From positions 90,065 through 154,064 of the forward strand of contig NMRB01001745.1 in the NCBI GenBank assembly GCA_002633025.1: a DNA stretch of 64,000 nucleotides, in the 5' to 3' direction. The position numbers and the translations under genes are program-made. This document shows, piece after piece, positions 1 to 11,672 of this stretch (within the stretch, counting starts at the first letter, position 1; each line of letters starts with the position of its first letter). Source of the stretch: Notospermus geniculatus. Its lineage: Eukaryota > Nemertea > Pilidiophora > Heteronemertea > Lineidae. The notes beneath the pieces are model-generated. The model did not search any database. It was given only the letters and a program-made list of their open reading frames with translations, and was not told where the DNA came from.

Positions 1-842
1 ATCGGTTTTATTATTAGCCCGGACACTACTAGGCATAGAAAGTAACATATACCAGCTGAATGTTTTGAAGGCCGATAATGATTTAGTGCCGAAAAGTGTG
101 TCGAAAGCTCATTTTGGACCAAATATAGTGGTCACTTAAAGGGACTATAGGCCCACGTGAACCAACAATGTGCAGTACCTACAACGATTATAAGACGCAT
201 GTTATGAAATTTTCACCAAAATTAAGGGGCCTAGTTTATCAATAGCATCAGGTCCCGGCGTTTCCTCAAAGACAGTCGATATTTGTGTTCTGTTAACAGC
301 ATAACCTCCATTATACAGATCGGCCTCGGCGGAAAGCCGTGTTTTATGTACTAGATTCTAATGATTTATTACTCTTAGTCATCTTTAATGAGAATAAAAT
401 CACGAAACTGTCATTAATGTTCGTCTCTGCTGTTATATTTTTTTAAATTTTTTTATTACGCTGTTTTGTGTTATTTGGGCAGCTACTCATCCCCTTACAC
501 GAATAATTTGTTCACAGAATGCTTTTGCATTTGGATTTGAACATTTAAAAGTCTTTGTTTTAAACACTTTCAAATTTTCAAATCCGATGAATATGAATCA
601 GATGCTTCTGTTCAAGTGGAACTTTTCTATTTTCTATTTTTTCAAGAAATTTGGCAGAGGAGGAAAACAATAGGGTTGGGCCCAATAAACATCTCAGCAC
701 TCTTATCTCGACCCCTATAAATCGGGTTTTATAAGGGTGCAAGATGTGTCTTGGTATGCAGACCAAACAACATGAACATGATGTGATGATTTTCTATAAA
801 ACCTAGGTGTAAGAAATTGCGGAATTTATCTATATTGACGGT
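1..842. other. Unassigned flank
   Basis: I see no exon, RNA gene or clear element boundary here. There is AT-rich sequence around 430-470. A stretch near 130 reads 'cacttaaagggactatag', the type of AAAGGG edge used by many foldback elements in this window, but its partner was not found. Confidence 0.4.
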
Positions 843-1955
843 TATGGCAAGCCGTTTGTACATTAATGACAAAAACTATTTGTCTCATAAACTGGGTTTT
901 TGTTAACAAAAACTGAGTTTTTGTCACAGAATCTAAGATTTTGTCCCTAAAGCTATCATTTTGTCGACAAAAACTCAGTTTATGTCAAAATGCTAGTTAT
1001 TTTATACAAAAACTCTGTTTTTGAAGCAAAAACCATGATTTTGTTCATAAACTGAGTTTTTGTCGACAAAATCCTAGATGTCAAAAACCCAGTTTTTGTC
1101 TCCAAAAAGTGAATTTTGACTCAAATTGCATTTTGTACTCAAAAACCGTGTTTATGACAAAATGATAGTTATTTACTCTAAAACCCTATTTTTGCTGATC
1201 ATGGGGACGAGATTCAAAATATGAGATGCGCAAAATGACAATTGCGCATCTAGACTTAAGTCTAGTTATTCTGAACAAAAACTGAGTTTTTGTCATAATC
1301 AAAGTTTATGAGACAAAATCACAATTTTGTGGACAAAAAAATCAGAATTTTGTGGACAAAAACTAAGTTTTTGACAAAATATGAGATGCGCAAAATGACA
1401 ATTGCGCATCTAGACTTAAGTCTAGTTATTCTGAACAAAAACTGAGTTTTTGTCATAATGAATGTTTATGAGACAAAATCACAATTTGGACAAAAACTAA
1501 GTTTTTGACATAAACTTGGTTTTTGTCACAGCCGTTTGTACATTAATGACAAAAACTAGGATTTTGTCTCATAAACTGAGTTTTTGCCTCATAAACTGAG
1601 TTTTTGTTAACAAAAACTCAGTTTTTGTCACAAAATCTAAGATTTTGTCCCTAAAACTACCATTTTGTCCGACAAAAACTGGGTTTTTGACATAATCTAG
1701 GATTTTGTCGACAAAAACTCAGTTTATGAACAAAATCATGGTTTTTGCTTCAAAAACAGAGTTTTTGTATAAAATAACTAGCATTTTGACATAAACTGAG
1801 TTTTTGTCGACAAAATGATAGTTTTAGGGACAAAATCTTAGATTCTGTGACAAAAACTGAGTTTTTGTTAACAAAAACCCAGTTTATGAGACAAAAACTC
1901 AGTTTATGAGACAAAATCCTAGTTTTTGTCATTAATGTACAAACGGCTTGCCATA
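843..1955. mobile_element. Foldback element with internal palindromic satellite
   Basis: The terminal inverted repeats begin TATGGCAAGCCGTTTGTACA at 843 and end with the complement at 1955. They are flanked by the direct repeat GACGGT (837-842 and 1956-1961), a likely 6-bp target duplication. The interior is an array of short diverged units built on ACAAAAACTGAGTTTTTGT, itself a palindrome, in both orientations. A segment of about 83 bp, containing 'atgagatgcgcaaaatgaca' and the AGACTTAAGTCT palindrome, occurs twice (about 1217-1299 and 1377-1459). The TIR sequence recurs internally near 1530, so one copy may have nested in another. There is no transposase, so it is non-autonomous; the superfamily is not assignable. 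Confidence 0.8.
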
Positions 1956-1961
1956 GACGGT

Positions 1962-2407
1962 GGCACTTTATGTTCGACCGCTAACTCCTCCGTGGTTTCT
2001 GATCGAAATGGCACCATTTTCACAGGGAATGTTGAGATTGATATGGAGGTGGTCCTCAAGTGGATGCCATTATATTTTAAGCCCCTTAGCGAATAAAATG
2101 CATGAAGAACCTTATGCCCACTAGCCTGGTTCTGCCAGACACGCAGCGCCATCTACACGGTGGCCAGCGGAACCAGGCTACAATGCCCACCAGCATTTTC
2201 TTCAACCGTGCAGGGTGATTAGAAAACAGGAACTTCAACACGTAAAACTGCTGCCATCTGCTTCCCATAGGCCTAGATTATTGCCCAAGGAGTTGGTCCC
2301 CTCCAAACATATTGCCCCCATGCAGACGCCCAGCAAAATGCCATCCTCTGGCCACATGCGTCCGCTGAATATGTGCTCGCCACGGGTATCAATCATGCTG
2401 GTATAGT
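1962..2407. other. Unassigned interval
   Basis: No gene is supported. A short inverted pair around 2128-2190 (GCCTGGTTCTG / CAGCGGAACCAGGC) suggests a small hairpin element. Confidence 0.35.
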
Positions 2408-2589
2408 TAATGCCCGATGTGTACATGTACTTAGGATTTTTCTGGTACTAAAATTTATAAATGGGTATACATGGGTGTTCAACATCCATTTCAGCTGGGC
2501 AATTGATGGCCTATTACCGAAATCACTCTTAATGGGCCTCATTTATAATGTTTAGTACTAGAAAAATTCAAGTGCAGATCGGGCATTAG
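2408..2589. mobile_element. MITE, TAATGCCCG family (copy 1)
   Basis: A 182-bp near-perfect foldback. The left arm starts TAATGCCCGATGTG and carries TGGTACTAAAATTTATAAAT; the right arm is its complement and ends ATCGGGCATTA. The same family lies at 30620-30796, with the same TAGTACTAAA and ATTTATAA blocks and a similar centre. Confidence 0.75.
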
Positions 2590-3014
2590 TCACATCTTTA
2601 ACACCAACTTAGTACATAATAGGGAAAAAAATTCCTAAGGCCTACACACTGCAGTTGTATCCATTGCCATTATCGGAGAGTAATGTTTAAAAGATGATTC
2701 CGACACAATTGCACAATAATTCATGCAATTTTCGTGATAATATACATGTACGTACATTCTGTCGTAGGCCAGCAAAACAAAATTGTAAACGGGTGAAGGT
2801 TGTGTGGAAACTTCCACGTCTGCTAAAGTCCTTTTCACATACATACATTAGGCCAATCGCGCACTTCGCCGACTAAAATACCCCCCGAAAAACACCACAC
2901 CTACACCCAACCACCAATACTCTGCGTCAGCCGACTGAAATAGGTTGACCACAAACAGTAATGTTACACCACAGGTATCACAGGTGACAGGTGTAATAAA
3001 ATCTAATGCCCCCA

Positions 3015-3130
3015 CCCTTCTGATGTCCGCATGCATTGTTTGGTGCAGGATTAAGGGTCTTGGTCTCTCTTGTGTCCAACTCAATGGTGCCGCTTAATCC
3101 GTAAATGTATTGTTGGGGGACATCATATAT
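3015..3130. repeat. Dispersed repeat shared with 53585-53715
   Basis: Contains 'ctgatgtcc', 'gcattgttt', 'aagggtcttggtctctct' and 'gttgggggacat' in the same order as 53585-53715. The interval from about 2880 to 3015 holds no recognisable gene. Confidence 0.6.
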
Positions 3131-3186
3131 CGGGGTACATTAGATTTGTAACGTCGATCAGTGTTCCCCGTATTTCTGTGTTTCTA

Positions 3187-3217
3187 TGGTTCCCGATCAT
3201 CAAGATCGGGAACCATA
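3187..3217. repeat. 31-bp perfect palindrome
   Basis: ATGGTTCCCGATC, a 5-base spacer, then the exact complement. Its left 20 bases recur at 6238 in the first intron of the secreted-protein gene, and CGGGAACCAT recurs at about 4401. It may be the end of an element covering about 3187-4410. Confidence 0.6.
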
Positions 3218-3230
3218 TTGTGATTGGTCA

Positions 3231-3314
3231 TGGTGTCTGTCTGTCTGTGCGTGCGTGCGCGTGCTCGTGCACGTGTGCGTGCGTGCGTGTGTGCGTGTAT
3301 CTGTGTGTGTGTCC
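3231..3314. repeat. (GT)n/(GCGT)n microsatellite
   Basis: Imperfect GTCT, GCGT and GTGT repeats. Short open frames crossing it are low-complexity artefacts. Confidence 0.9.
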
Positions 3315-3654
3315 GGTCTGTCACGCCTTCATATCTTATCTCCTTCAACAGCTACAGCTCTGGTAACACATCCTACCCCTAGGTTTGTCAACCTGGGCAA
3401 TCCAATCAGCTAATCATTTTCAACATCAGCTGCCTCCATCATGATGTAATCAACATATCAGACTTGATATTTTTTCCGTCACGCTTTTATCTGATGCCAT
3501 AACTCGGCTCCTTTAACACCTAATGCAATGGAAGTAGGTTCTACCCCTAGGTTTTCATGCCCCAGGAATCCAATGGACTGATTACTTTTGATCTGAGATG
3601 TTGGGGGTCATGGTGATATCGACATCACTAATTTGATATTTTGAGATAACTTTT

Positions 3655-3800
3655 CTAGAGTTTCAGATTGTAAAGTTCCACTTGAAAAAGACCCCGGTTG
3701 GGGTCGAAAATTCGTGAATTCTGGAGATTGACTTTTTGCTTATTATCATTTTGTGTGTCAATTTTGTGCTGTTCTGTATCTTGAGATAACTTGCCATATT
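3655..3800 (+). repeat. Hammerhead-like repeat (degenerate copy)
   Basis: Contains a strong hairpin GACCCC-GGTT-GGGGTC followed by CGAAA, the geometry of hammerhead helix II followed by the conserved GAAA. The usual CUGANGA box is degraded (CTTGAAAAA). About 75 bases are practically identical to 17866-17940. It is followed by a reversed piece of the related repeat found at 19490 and 32560. Confidence 0.5.
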
Positions 3801-3924
3801 GTCAACTGAGCAACATGAAATATGTCTTAGCTCATGCCTGCTTGTCCAAGGACTGGACTGTGTTAAAATTCTCAGCCTCAAGTGCCCGGGTGATTGAGAT
3901 TTCATGAGATTTTGATATATCAAA

Positions 3925-4172
3925 CTTGATAATTTGAAATATCTCTGTCTGTGTTAGAGATAGATACATGACATCACCCATACTTTGGTTATTGAGGATG
4001 CCCACTTCGATTATGCAATGACCTTGATGATCAGAGGTCAAGGTCAAACTTGATAATTTGAAGTATCTCTTACTGTGGTAGAGGTAGAGGCATGATATCA
4101 CCCATGTTTAGGTTATTGAGGATGCCCATTTCGATTATGCAATGACCTTATCGATCAAAGGTCAAGGTCAAG
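3925..4172. repeat. Two-unit tandem repeat, about 124 bp
   Basis: Units begin at 3925 and 4049, each with CTTGATAATTTGAA..TATCTC, 'catcacccat', 'ttgaggatgccca' and 'attatgcaatgacctt', ending in AGGTCAAGGTCA. Short minus-strand frames here are repeat-derived. Confidence 0.75.
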
Positions 4173-4235
4173 GTCAACCATGAGATGAATTATTGGCATG
4201 AGATCAAGTTCTGTGGGATTCATCGCTGTAGTTCA

Positions 4236-4380
4236 TCAGTCAGTGTATCCATATCTCTGTCAATGTATCCTGATCTCTATCAATGTATCTGATCTATCAA
4301 TGTATCCTATCTCTATCAATGTATCTGATCTATCAATGTAGCCTTGTCTCAATGTATCTGATCTCTGTCAATGTATCATT
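4236..4380. repeat. Short tandem array (TCAATGTATC)n
   Basis: About ten diverged units of TCAATGTATC plus variable TGATCTCTA. Not coding. Confidence 0.8.
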
Positions 4381-4411
4381 CATGTAAAAGTACCTAATCG
4401 GGAACCATACG

Positions 4412-5948
4412 ACATTTACAATGTCATCTTGTTCTTATTGTTTCCCTCCTGACCGATTAAGCGGCAACTAACCCAACAATAACCATTCTACGCCCCGTCT
4501 ATTGTTGGGGAACACTGAGCTACAGAAACACTCACAGATGTTACACCTGGTCTGTGAAAACCCAGCCAAAGTCTGGGGAGTGACATGGCCTTGATCATAC
4601 ATGCCTTTCGTTGCACAGCCGATAAGGCTTTTTTGCCACCAACAGACCGTCGTTTTTTCATTGTGATCAGAATCCCTACATAACCTATTAACTCTGTGGT
4701 GTTCAGCGACATTGACGGGGTTTTGCCAGACTCGGTCACAAATGTCAAACGACACGATGAAGTCAAAACTACAGACCGACTATAACTTTCCAAATTACAG
4801 TCCTGCACATTATTGCACAAAAATACAGGCTATTCACTGTGACCTTTTGGCCCTGCATGTTATAATATTGTAAAATGTACATGTCATTTATCCAATCATC
4901 GATGAAAGACGGAATCAGGAGCAAGGAATAACAACGATTGTTTTTGTAAGTAGACATGATTGTCAACTAATTGCATGGAAATGACATCACATTTTTGGGG
5001 ACGCGCGCAAATATAGGCAAATCACAGGCCAAACAAATTATCATAATTACTAAATCGTAGAAAGATTATATATAGGTTCGGGCATCAGGTATCCAACTGC
5101 CAGACAGGTTGCAGTGGTATCGGGACACGGTATTAGGCGAGATATATTTTGGTAAGTCAGTTCGTTCTACTCCATTCTCTGCTCTTTTGTCGGTGATCAA
5201 CCATGCTTGTCGCCGTGAATTGAAACCAATCATTCTGGAAATACCTAGTAAGTCACATTTTTGGAAAAAATGAGTTAAGGCCAAATTCGTCCTTACTAGA
5301 TATTGTTTCATCATAATAAACAGTTTTTGTTTGCAAAATGTTCGCCAAAGCCTCGGAAAGACAGTGGTGCACTTACTCGGTTTTTACGTCTAAAGTCATC
5401 AGAATTGTGACTTACTACGTTTTTACCTTTGCAAATTCAGCATGAAATCAGAGGTAAAACATAGCAAATTGCAGTTAATCCTGTTGTATAACATATTTTT
5501 AATTAGGAGTGTTTTCCACAACAAAACTGTTCCAAGTTGTCATTCCACATAAACCCATTTTTCTCGAAAACAACAAAATGTGACATACTAGGTATTTCCA
5601 TTGGATGCTAGAACTGCGCAGCGTTAAAGAGACTGAGACCAACCTCGACAATTTTTGTTACGAGAATACCAAAATCCTGATATCAACGCTAATTGGTCGA
5701 TTTTGAATTCAGATGTTACAGCCATACTGATTGGTCCTATTATCTCGGGCGGGGGTTCACATGATTGCAAAATAACGGCGTTCTATTACAAGATCACGTG
5801 ACTGACGCCAGTCGTGCGCAAAGCAGCATCACACAAGTTTTAGACGTTGCAGCCAGACCCTCGGTTGGTAGACCGAGGGTCCAGGCGCTTGGTCTCCCTT
5901 CTCTCGCAGACAAATCGATCTACAGCTGCTGATCGTTCTTTCAGAGCC
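4412..5948. other. Intergenic, with one foldback at about 5230-5605
   Basis: No gene is recognised. A 110-residue minus-strand frame (4488-4820) matches no family I know and has no splice or start context. An inverted pair, GAAATACCTAGTAAGTCACA near 5236 and its complement near 5583, marks a probable foldback. Just upstream of the start at 5949 there is no clear TATA box. Confidence 0.4.
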
Positions 5949-8900
5949 ATGAAGTCGTTCATCGTCGTCGTCTGCTTGACAGTCCTTGTTGGCGTGGCAA
6001 CTCCATGTTGCTTGCCAGAGAAAATTTCGTTTGATTTCTCACTCCGACAGAATTTCACGACTATCATGCGCGGCTATGGGAGAAAGTCTCACGTCCAATC
6101 GCTCAACGGAAGGTTGGTAAACTGTTGGCGTTCTCAGAAGCTGAGGTCTCTCACCCACCTTCGGGAAACGCCAAAAAATAAAAGTTCTGTTTCTGGTTCC
6201 ATGATCAGAAGAAAAATGATGCGGTGACGCGTTTTTTATGGTTCCCGATCATCAAGATTTGCGAAACCTCACTAATTATTACTTGACAAAACCGATTGTT
6301 TATTTCAGCGGATCTTTTGATTTCGCGGATCAGAAATTTTACGTAACGGTTAAGGACGAGTCAAACGGCTTCGTGGGGAAAGCGCTCCTCGATCTCGACC
6401 AGGTAGGGAGCGTTGTTCTGTAGTGTAAAGCCACTTCGACAAGCCACCGTTTTAAGTCATGCCATAGAGTAACTGCCAGGGGTTCAGTGCAGCTTGACCA
6501 GCTTAGCGTGCCAGCGACCAGTGAATAGTATCAACCTTATGACGTCATATATGACCCGTCACATCAAATCCGGTATTAAGTCGCTCTGAACTTGGCAGGT
6601 TGAGACCAACGTTTTGTCAATTTCAGTAGGCCAAGTCTTATTATCCGTCGTTTTTAAACTCTGAGTGATTACATTTCTTCCTTTATCTCCAGAAGTTACA
6701 CGTATTTTAATTCATTCTGCTTCATATATTGTGCGACTTAATACATGACTGGATGTGATGGGTCACATATGGTGAGAACTGTTAAGCCACTCTCACACGT
6801 GCGACAGTTGGCCTGCGTTTAATTGCGATAGACAGTCAGAGGTGTACTGTCGCAAATTAACGCAAACTATCGCAGACCTTGGATAATATTGCAGGCAATC
6901 GCGTACAATCGCGAAATTTTGGAAATGTTCAAATAATTTAACCTTGTCGCAACTTATCGCAAAGCAACCGCAGATTGTCGCAAAATATCGCACAATGTCG
7001 CAAAAAATCATTTATAACCCCAAATTACAGGTGTCGACTGAAGAGGCTGCATACAGAAAACCCGTATTTTCGCAGCTGTAATCGCAGATTGTCGCAAACA
7101 ACCGCAAGTGAATGCCAAAAAAACGCTGATTATCGTTAAGTTTAGGACAATTGTGCGATACGTCTGCGACAGATCTGCGATAATTTCTGCGATTGTTTGC
7201 GTAACGTAGAAAAATATAATCGCACGCAAATTGTCGCACGTGGAGAGCGGCTTTAGACCGCCATCTTTGTTGGGAACATCTAATTGACTCACTGAATGAT
7301 AAGGGTTTTCCAAATCAATCATGACAATTGCAAGGATTGGTGTGGTGACGTACTATATGACTGTGTCGAGTGAAATTTTCAGACTGTCATTGGCTCAATA
7401 ATCTAAAATCGTCTAACACCGATCATTTGACGTCAATCCATTTGAACATCAGGAGATAGCTAGGCCTTCACCCAGGAAACGGATCTTACAACGAATCTTA
7501 TTATTTTCTCAGTAATTACATGTATGTTAACTACATGCATTTAGATATACTCTAGATTCGTTCTTCTAAGGTTACTTCAGATATTCATGCTGTAGGTTTA
7601 GGCCTAGCCCACAATATAGACCATACAAAAAAATTATTGTTTCTATCATAAAGGAATCAACCATAAAGGTTCAACTTACAAATCTAGCATTTTATGAATG
7701 TGGACACTATCCCTTTAAACCTCACTAACAGATTTGCATTCCGACTCTTCCATATGATCGGCAAGGCCCTTCTGCACCTTTACTGCAAATTTTGTTGAAT
7801 TCCGACTAGTTGATCTTATGATGCAAAAGGACTGAATTAATGAGAACCCCACGAACGATGTGAGCGCAGAGTCATCTGTGTAGATTTGAATAGGCTAACG
7901 TACATTTGCACATTGAGCACTAATTGTGCTGGAAATAGCTCTGTTATCCTCAGAAATGGAATTCAATGCATCAAGTTGACAGGTTCATGTACCCCTTCAC
8001 CACAAAAAAAGTTGAAGCGCCTGCCTATTACGTAACTCAGGTATATTATCCTCGATCTGGGTTTCTGGCCCCTTCTGCTACAGAGCAGGGGTCAGTGCTT
8101 ACTTCTTAATTTTTGGCAAAGCTGTTGAAGACCTGTTGAAATGTCTGACCTCTAGGTGCACCTTGGATGATGCCCATCCAATCTGCATATCAATTATTTT
8201 GCAATGTACGCAAATTAACCCTTTTCTATCGATGCCAAGACCACGCCCAAAAACACATTTTGTATTATTACATCACCATGGTTCATGCGATCATTTCAGT
8301 GAAACCTGAATTTAATACATCACTATGTGTCCTGTCTTGGACAGTTTGTACTTTTTGGAGTTAACCCTTCCGTTTCATGCAATTAGCTTGAAAAGTGGAT
8401 ATTACTACGTCATGGAAAACACAAAAAGGGCCAAATTCTTGGTAATGAGGGCCTAACTCAAAAAAGTACAAACTGGGACCGGACCAAAAAGCTAAATACG
8501 GCCCTGTATAAGCTACGTTGCGGCATAATCTGTCAATCTTTTATTGGGGGGGGGGGGGGGGAGGGGGGGGGGGGGATATTACACCAGTGCTTTAACGGAA
8601 GTAATGGTTAATTCGATTATGATAATGTGATATCTGATGTATTTTTTGTCATGTCCGATCTTTAGAAAAACGGGAAAGCGACAATATACTCGAAGTACAA
8701 ACAAAATCGTGAGAACTGCGATGCGTATCCAATCGAAGGGGAATTTGGAAAACCGTGGCAATGCATTCTAGGTAGGTGTACAGAGCCCTTTGTCACACAC
8801 AGAAGTTACCTTAGACAAGAGACGTCGGTTCGGGAGCTTAGGGTAGGAACACACCTAACGCGATTCGTTGACGCATGCGGCAACGCCTTTGTTATTTTCC

Positions 8901-9924
8901 GCCGCACTGCACGCAAACAATTGCGTTGACGCATGCGTCGCCCAATCGCATGCGAATCGCGTTAGGTGTGTCCCTACCCTAAGGCTAGGAATCCATTCAC
9001 GCGAATTTCGAGCGGTGCGATGCCGCATCCTTTGTCCGTGACCAACGCCGCGGAAACAAACAATGGTTGCCGCATCGGACCGCTAGAAATTAACGTGAAT
9101 GGATTCTTAAGGGTAGGAACACACCTAACGCGATTCGTTGACGCATGCGACAACGCCTTTGTTATTTTCCGCCGCACTGCACGCAAACAATTGCGTTGAC
9201 GCATGCGTCGCTTAATCGCATGCGAATCGCGTAAGGGTAGGAACACACCTAACGCGATTCGTTGACGCATGCGGCAACGCCTTTGTTATTTTCCGCCGCA
9301 CTGCACGCAGACAATTGCGTTGACGCATGCGTCGCCCAATCGCATGCGAATCGCGTTAGGTGTGTCCCTACCCTTAGGTGTGTCCCTACCCTTAGGCGGT
9401 GACAGACTGGCGCGTCCGAAAGCGTTCAACCATTCAGGGAGGCGGTAACATGGACCGAAACACCCACCGAAGAATCTGATTGGCGGAACGCCTGCAGGTC
9501 ACGCCGCATAGGCGCCAGTCTGTCACCGGCTTAAGTCTTTATTCCGAACTAAGAACCTGGAAATGGACATATATTTATTTGTGCCATTTTTTCAATTTCT
9601 CAAGTTGTGGTGAAATTTTTCCGCGTTTTGAGAAATATGCCCCGAAATATCAGCCAAAATGTCATGTCATTTTAAGAATGTTTCTCAAAATGGGGAAAAA
9701 GGAACCCAATTTGAGAAATTGAAAAAAGTCAAAATTTCCCGCTTCGTATTTTCCTCTTTTATTTCTTACTCCCTTGATCATAGATGATACAAGTGTTTTT
9801 ATGGATCTGGGCGGAGATTACCTCCTTGACCTTTCCCCGACCGCCTATGGACTAATCACAATGATGTCGGGCACGTGTGCACCCACCAGAGCGGACGTGG
9901 ATTACATCTGGAACACAACATGGG
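5949..9924 (+). CDS. Small secreted protein, ependymin-related-like (partial, 3 exons)
   Basis: Exons 5949-6112, 6309-6402 and 9784-9924. Exon 1 starts MKSFIVVVCLTVLVGV, a clear signal peptide, followed by a Cys pair (PCCLPEK). It ends in phase 2 at AAG|GTTGGT and joins cleanly to TTTCAG|C at 6308. Exon 2 encodes a strand-rich stretch with FDFADQKFYV and ends CAG|GTAGGG in phase 0. Exon 3 reads VFMDLGGDYLLDL...CAPTRADVDY and ends G|GTGAGG. Signal peptide, early CC, an FDxxxQKxxV block, and a C-x-P with following Ala/Asp resemble invertebrate ependymin-related proteins, which are secreted glycoproteins of poorly known role. Odd: exon 3 in its long frame needs a phase-1 upstream exon but exon 2 ends in phase 0, so a small exon, an indel or decay is implied. 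C-terminal exons were not found. The family call is tentative; exons 1-2 are firmer than exon 3. Confidence 0.55.
6782..7256. mobile_element. Foldback MITE, CGCACGTG..GCGACA family
   Basis: The left end TTAAGCCACTCTCACACGTG pairs with the right end CGCACGTGGAGAGCGGCTTTA. The body is filled with TCGCAAA/TTTGCGA words on both strands, giving a near-continuous foldback about 475 bp long. It lies in the long second intron of the secreted-protein gene. Confidence 0.75.
7257..8840. other. Intron/intergenic, no recognised content
   Basis: No exon or family recognised. A poly-G run occupies about 8548-8575. 'ctatccctttaaacctcac' near 7708 resembles a foldback edge. Confidence 0.4.
8841..9393. mobile_element. 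Cluster of GGGTAGGAACACACC foldbacks with a nested relative
   Basis: Three copies of one palindromic element (8841-8979, about 9111-9233 truncated, 9235-9374). Each begins GGGTAGGAACACACCTAACG and ends with the complement, with ACGCATGCG words inside. A fourth partial end (GGTGTGTCCCTACCCTTA) follows at 9375-9393. Between copies 1 and 2 sits a different palindromic family (about 8981-9110) starting AAGGCTAGGAATCCATTCAC. Units abut with no spacer, as if each inserted into the end of the previous one. Confidence 0.8.
9392..9534. mobile_element. Foldback MITE, GGTGACAGACTGGCGC family
   Basis: The left arm CTTAGGCGGTGACAGACTGG and right arm CCAGTCTGTCACCGGCTTAAG are complementary over about 20 bp. 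It directly abuts the previous cluster and the next element. Confidence 0.75.
9541..9776. mobile_element. GTAAGAAATAAAAG element, copy at an exon boundary
   Basis: Shares TTCTCAAAATGGG and the right end TTTTATTTCTTACTCCCTT with 36054-37433 and 52876-53137. The left end is truncated against the neighbouring foldback. The right terminus lies 8 bp before exon 3 of the secreted-protein gene, so its pyrimidine-rich end acts as that exon's polypyrimidine tract (CTTACTCCCTTGATCATAG). Confidence 0.7.
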
Positions 9925-10841
9925 GTGAGGAATATTCAATAATACTGGTTCGGTATCAAAATCAGCGTCTTAATGCCACATGACTCCTGTTTGTTCACAT
10001 GTTTTGATCAAAACAAAGAGTACTTGATAACTCACATAGCTTCTGTCTTCATGCTTGAATTAGGACATGAAACTTGAATCTGAACTTCAATCTTCAAACT
10101 TAAAGGGAGACTCCACTAATTGTAAGCTTTTGAATTTTTATCAATCCATAGAGACTAATGCCTTGAATTGTAATGTCACTAGTGTTAATAGGCTGACGAC
10201 CTTTGTAGTGAATGAGTTAATACTGTGACTGCCTATAGTAGAGAGGCAAATCAGAAAAAGTGGCTTATTTAAGGAATCAAAATCATTTTGTAGTACAGAG
10301 TGGCATCCACCGTGGATAGTTGGCCCGTGGGGTGGTGCATTGGGCCTGGGTGGATGCCACCTCAGATTTTTCCTTTTAAGCCTGTTTTAACCCTTTTTGT
10401 GTAAAAATGGATATTTCTAAAACGACTCATATTTCGGGGGGTAGGCCAAACCAAAATGCCTCTATCTCCGGAAGTTTTTAAGGTAGGAGAACAAACTAAC
10501 CATCAAAATGAAGCTTGGTGTGTATGCTATTCAATTTATTTATCAAAAATCACAATATGCCTTTCGGCTGGGGGTGACAAGGGTCACAATACAGAACGAC
10601 CCTTCAACCCCCCAAAAATGACCCTTCCATCAAAATACACCCCTAGCATATCACATTTCACAGAATGGCAATATCTATTGAATTGATTGTGTAGTAAACA
10701 TATTTCTGCAGTTTTTCACAAAGTTTCAGGTCCTTAGGTTAATTAGGGTGGAAACCAGGGGGGTATGTACATTGCCCTTTTTTTCAGAAAATGGGTCTCC
10801 CGGAGAATTTAAAGATAAACATGATTAATGTTACTAAATAT

Positions 10842-11539
10842 NNNNNNNNNNNNNNNNNNNNNNNNNNNNNNNNNNNNNNNNNNNNNNNNNNNNNNNNNNN
10901 NNNNNNNNNNNNNNNNNNNNNNNNNNNNNNNNNNNNNNNNNNNNNNNNNNNNNNNNNNNNNNNNNNNNNNNNNNNNNNNNNNNNNNNNNNNNNNNNNNNN
11001 NNNNNNNNNNNNNNNNNNNNNNNNNNNNNNNNNNNNNNNNNNNNNNNNNNNNNNNNNNNNNNNNNNNNNNNNNNNNNNNNNNNNNNNNNNNNNNNNNNNN
11101 NNNNNNNNNNNNNNNNNNNNNNNNNNNNNNNNNNNNNNNNNNNNNNNNNNNNNNNNNNNNNNNNNNNNNNNNNNNNNNNNNNNNNNNNNNNNNNNNNNNN
11201 NNNNNNNNNNNNNNNNNNNNNNNNNNNNNNNNNNNNNNNNNNNNNNNNNNNNNNNNNNNNNNNNNNNNNNNNNNNNNNNNNNNNNNNNNNNNNNNNNNNN
11301 NNNNNNNNNNNNNNNNNNNNNNNNNNNNNNNNNNNNNNNNNNNNNNNNNNNNNNNNNNNNNNNNNNNNNNNNNNNNNNNNNNNNNNNNNNNNNNNNNNNN
11401 NNNNNNNNNNNNNNNNNNNNNNNNNNNNNNNNNNNNNNNNNNNNNNNNNNNNNNNNNNNNNNNNNNNNNNNNNNNNNNNNNNNNNNNNNNNNNNNNNNNN
11501 NNNNNNNNNNNNNNNNNNNNNNNNNNNNNNNNNNNNNNN
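10842..11539. other. Assembly gap (N)
   Basis: Unsequenced. It may hide the 5' part of the decayed gene at 11673. Confidence 0.99.
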
Positions 11540-11540
11540 G

Positions 11541-11672
11541 AGGCAAAGAATCCATTCACGCAAATTTCTAGGGATGCGATGCCGCAACCATTGTTTTTCT
11601 CGCCGTTGGTCGTCATGGAAAAAACATGCGGCATCGCACCGCACGAAATTCGCCTGAATAGATTCTTGGCCT
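11541..11672. mobile_element. Foldback MITE, GAATCCATTCACGC family
   Basis: Left AGGCAAAGAATCCATTCACG, right GAATAGATTCTTGGCCT, with GCGATGCCGCA and its complement inside. Same family as about 8981-9110. Confidence 0.7.

Noticed and set aside
4488-4820. 110-codon minus-strand frame
   Set aside because: No recognisable family and no paralogue seen; chance length in this composition.
5640-5840. A recognisable core promoter for the secreted-protein gene
   Set aside because: No TATA box or other clear element; only ATTGGT words, which are too common to call.
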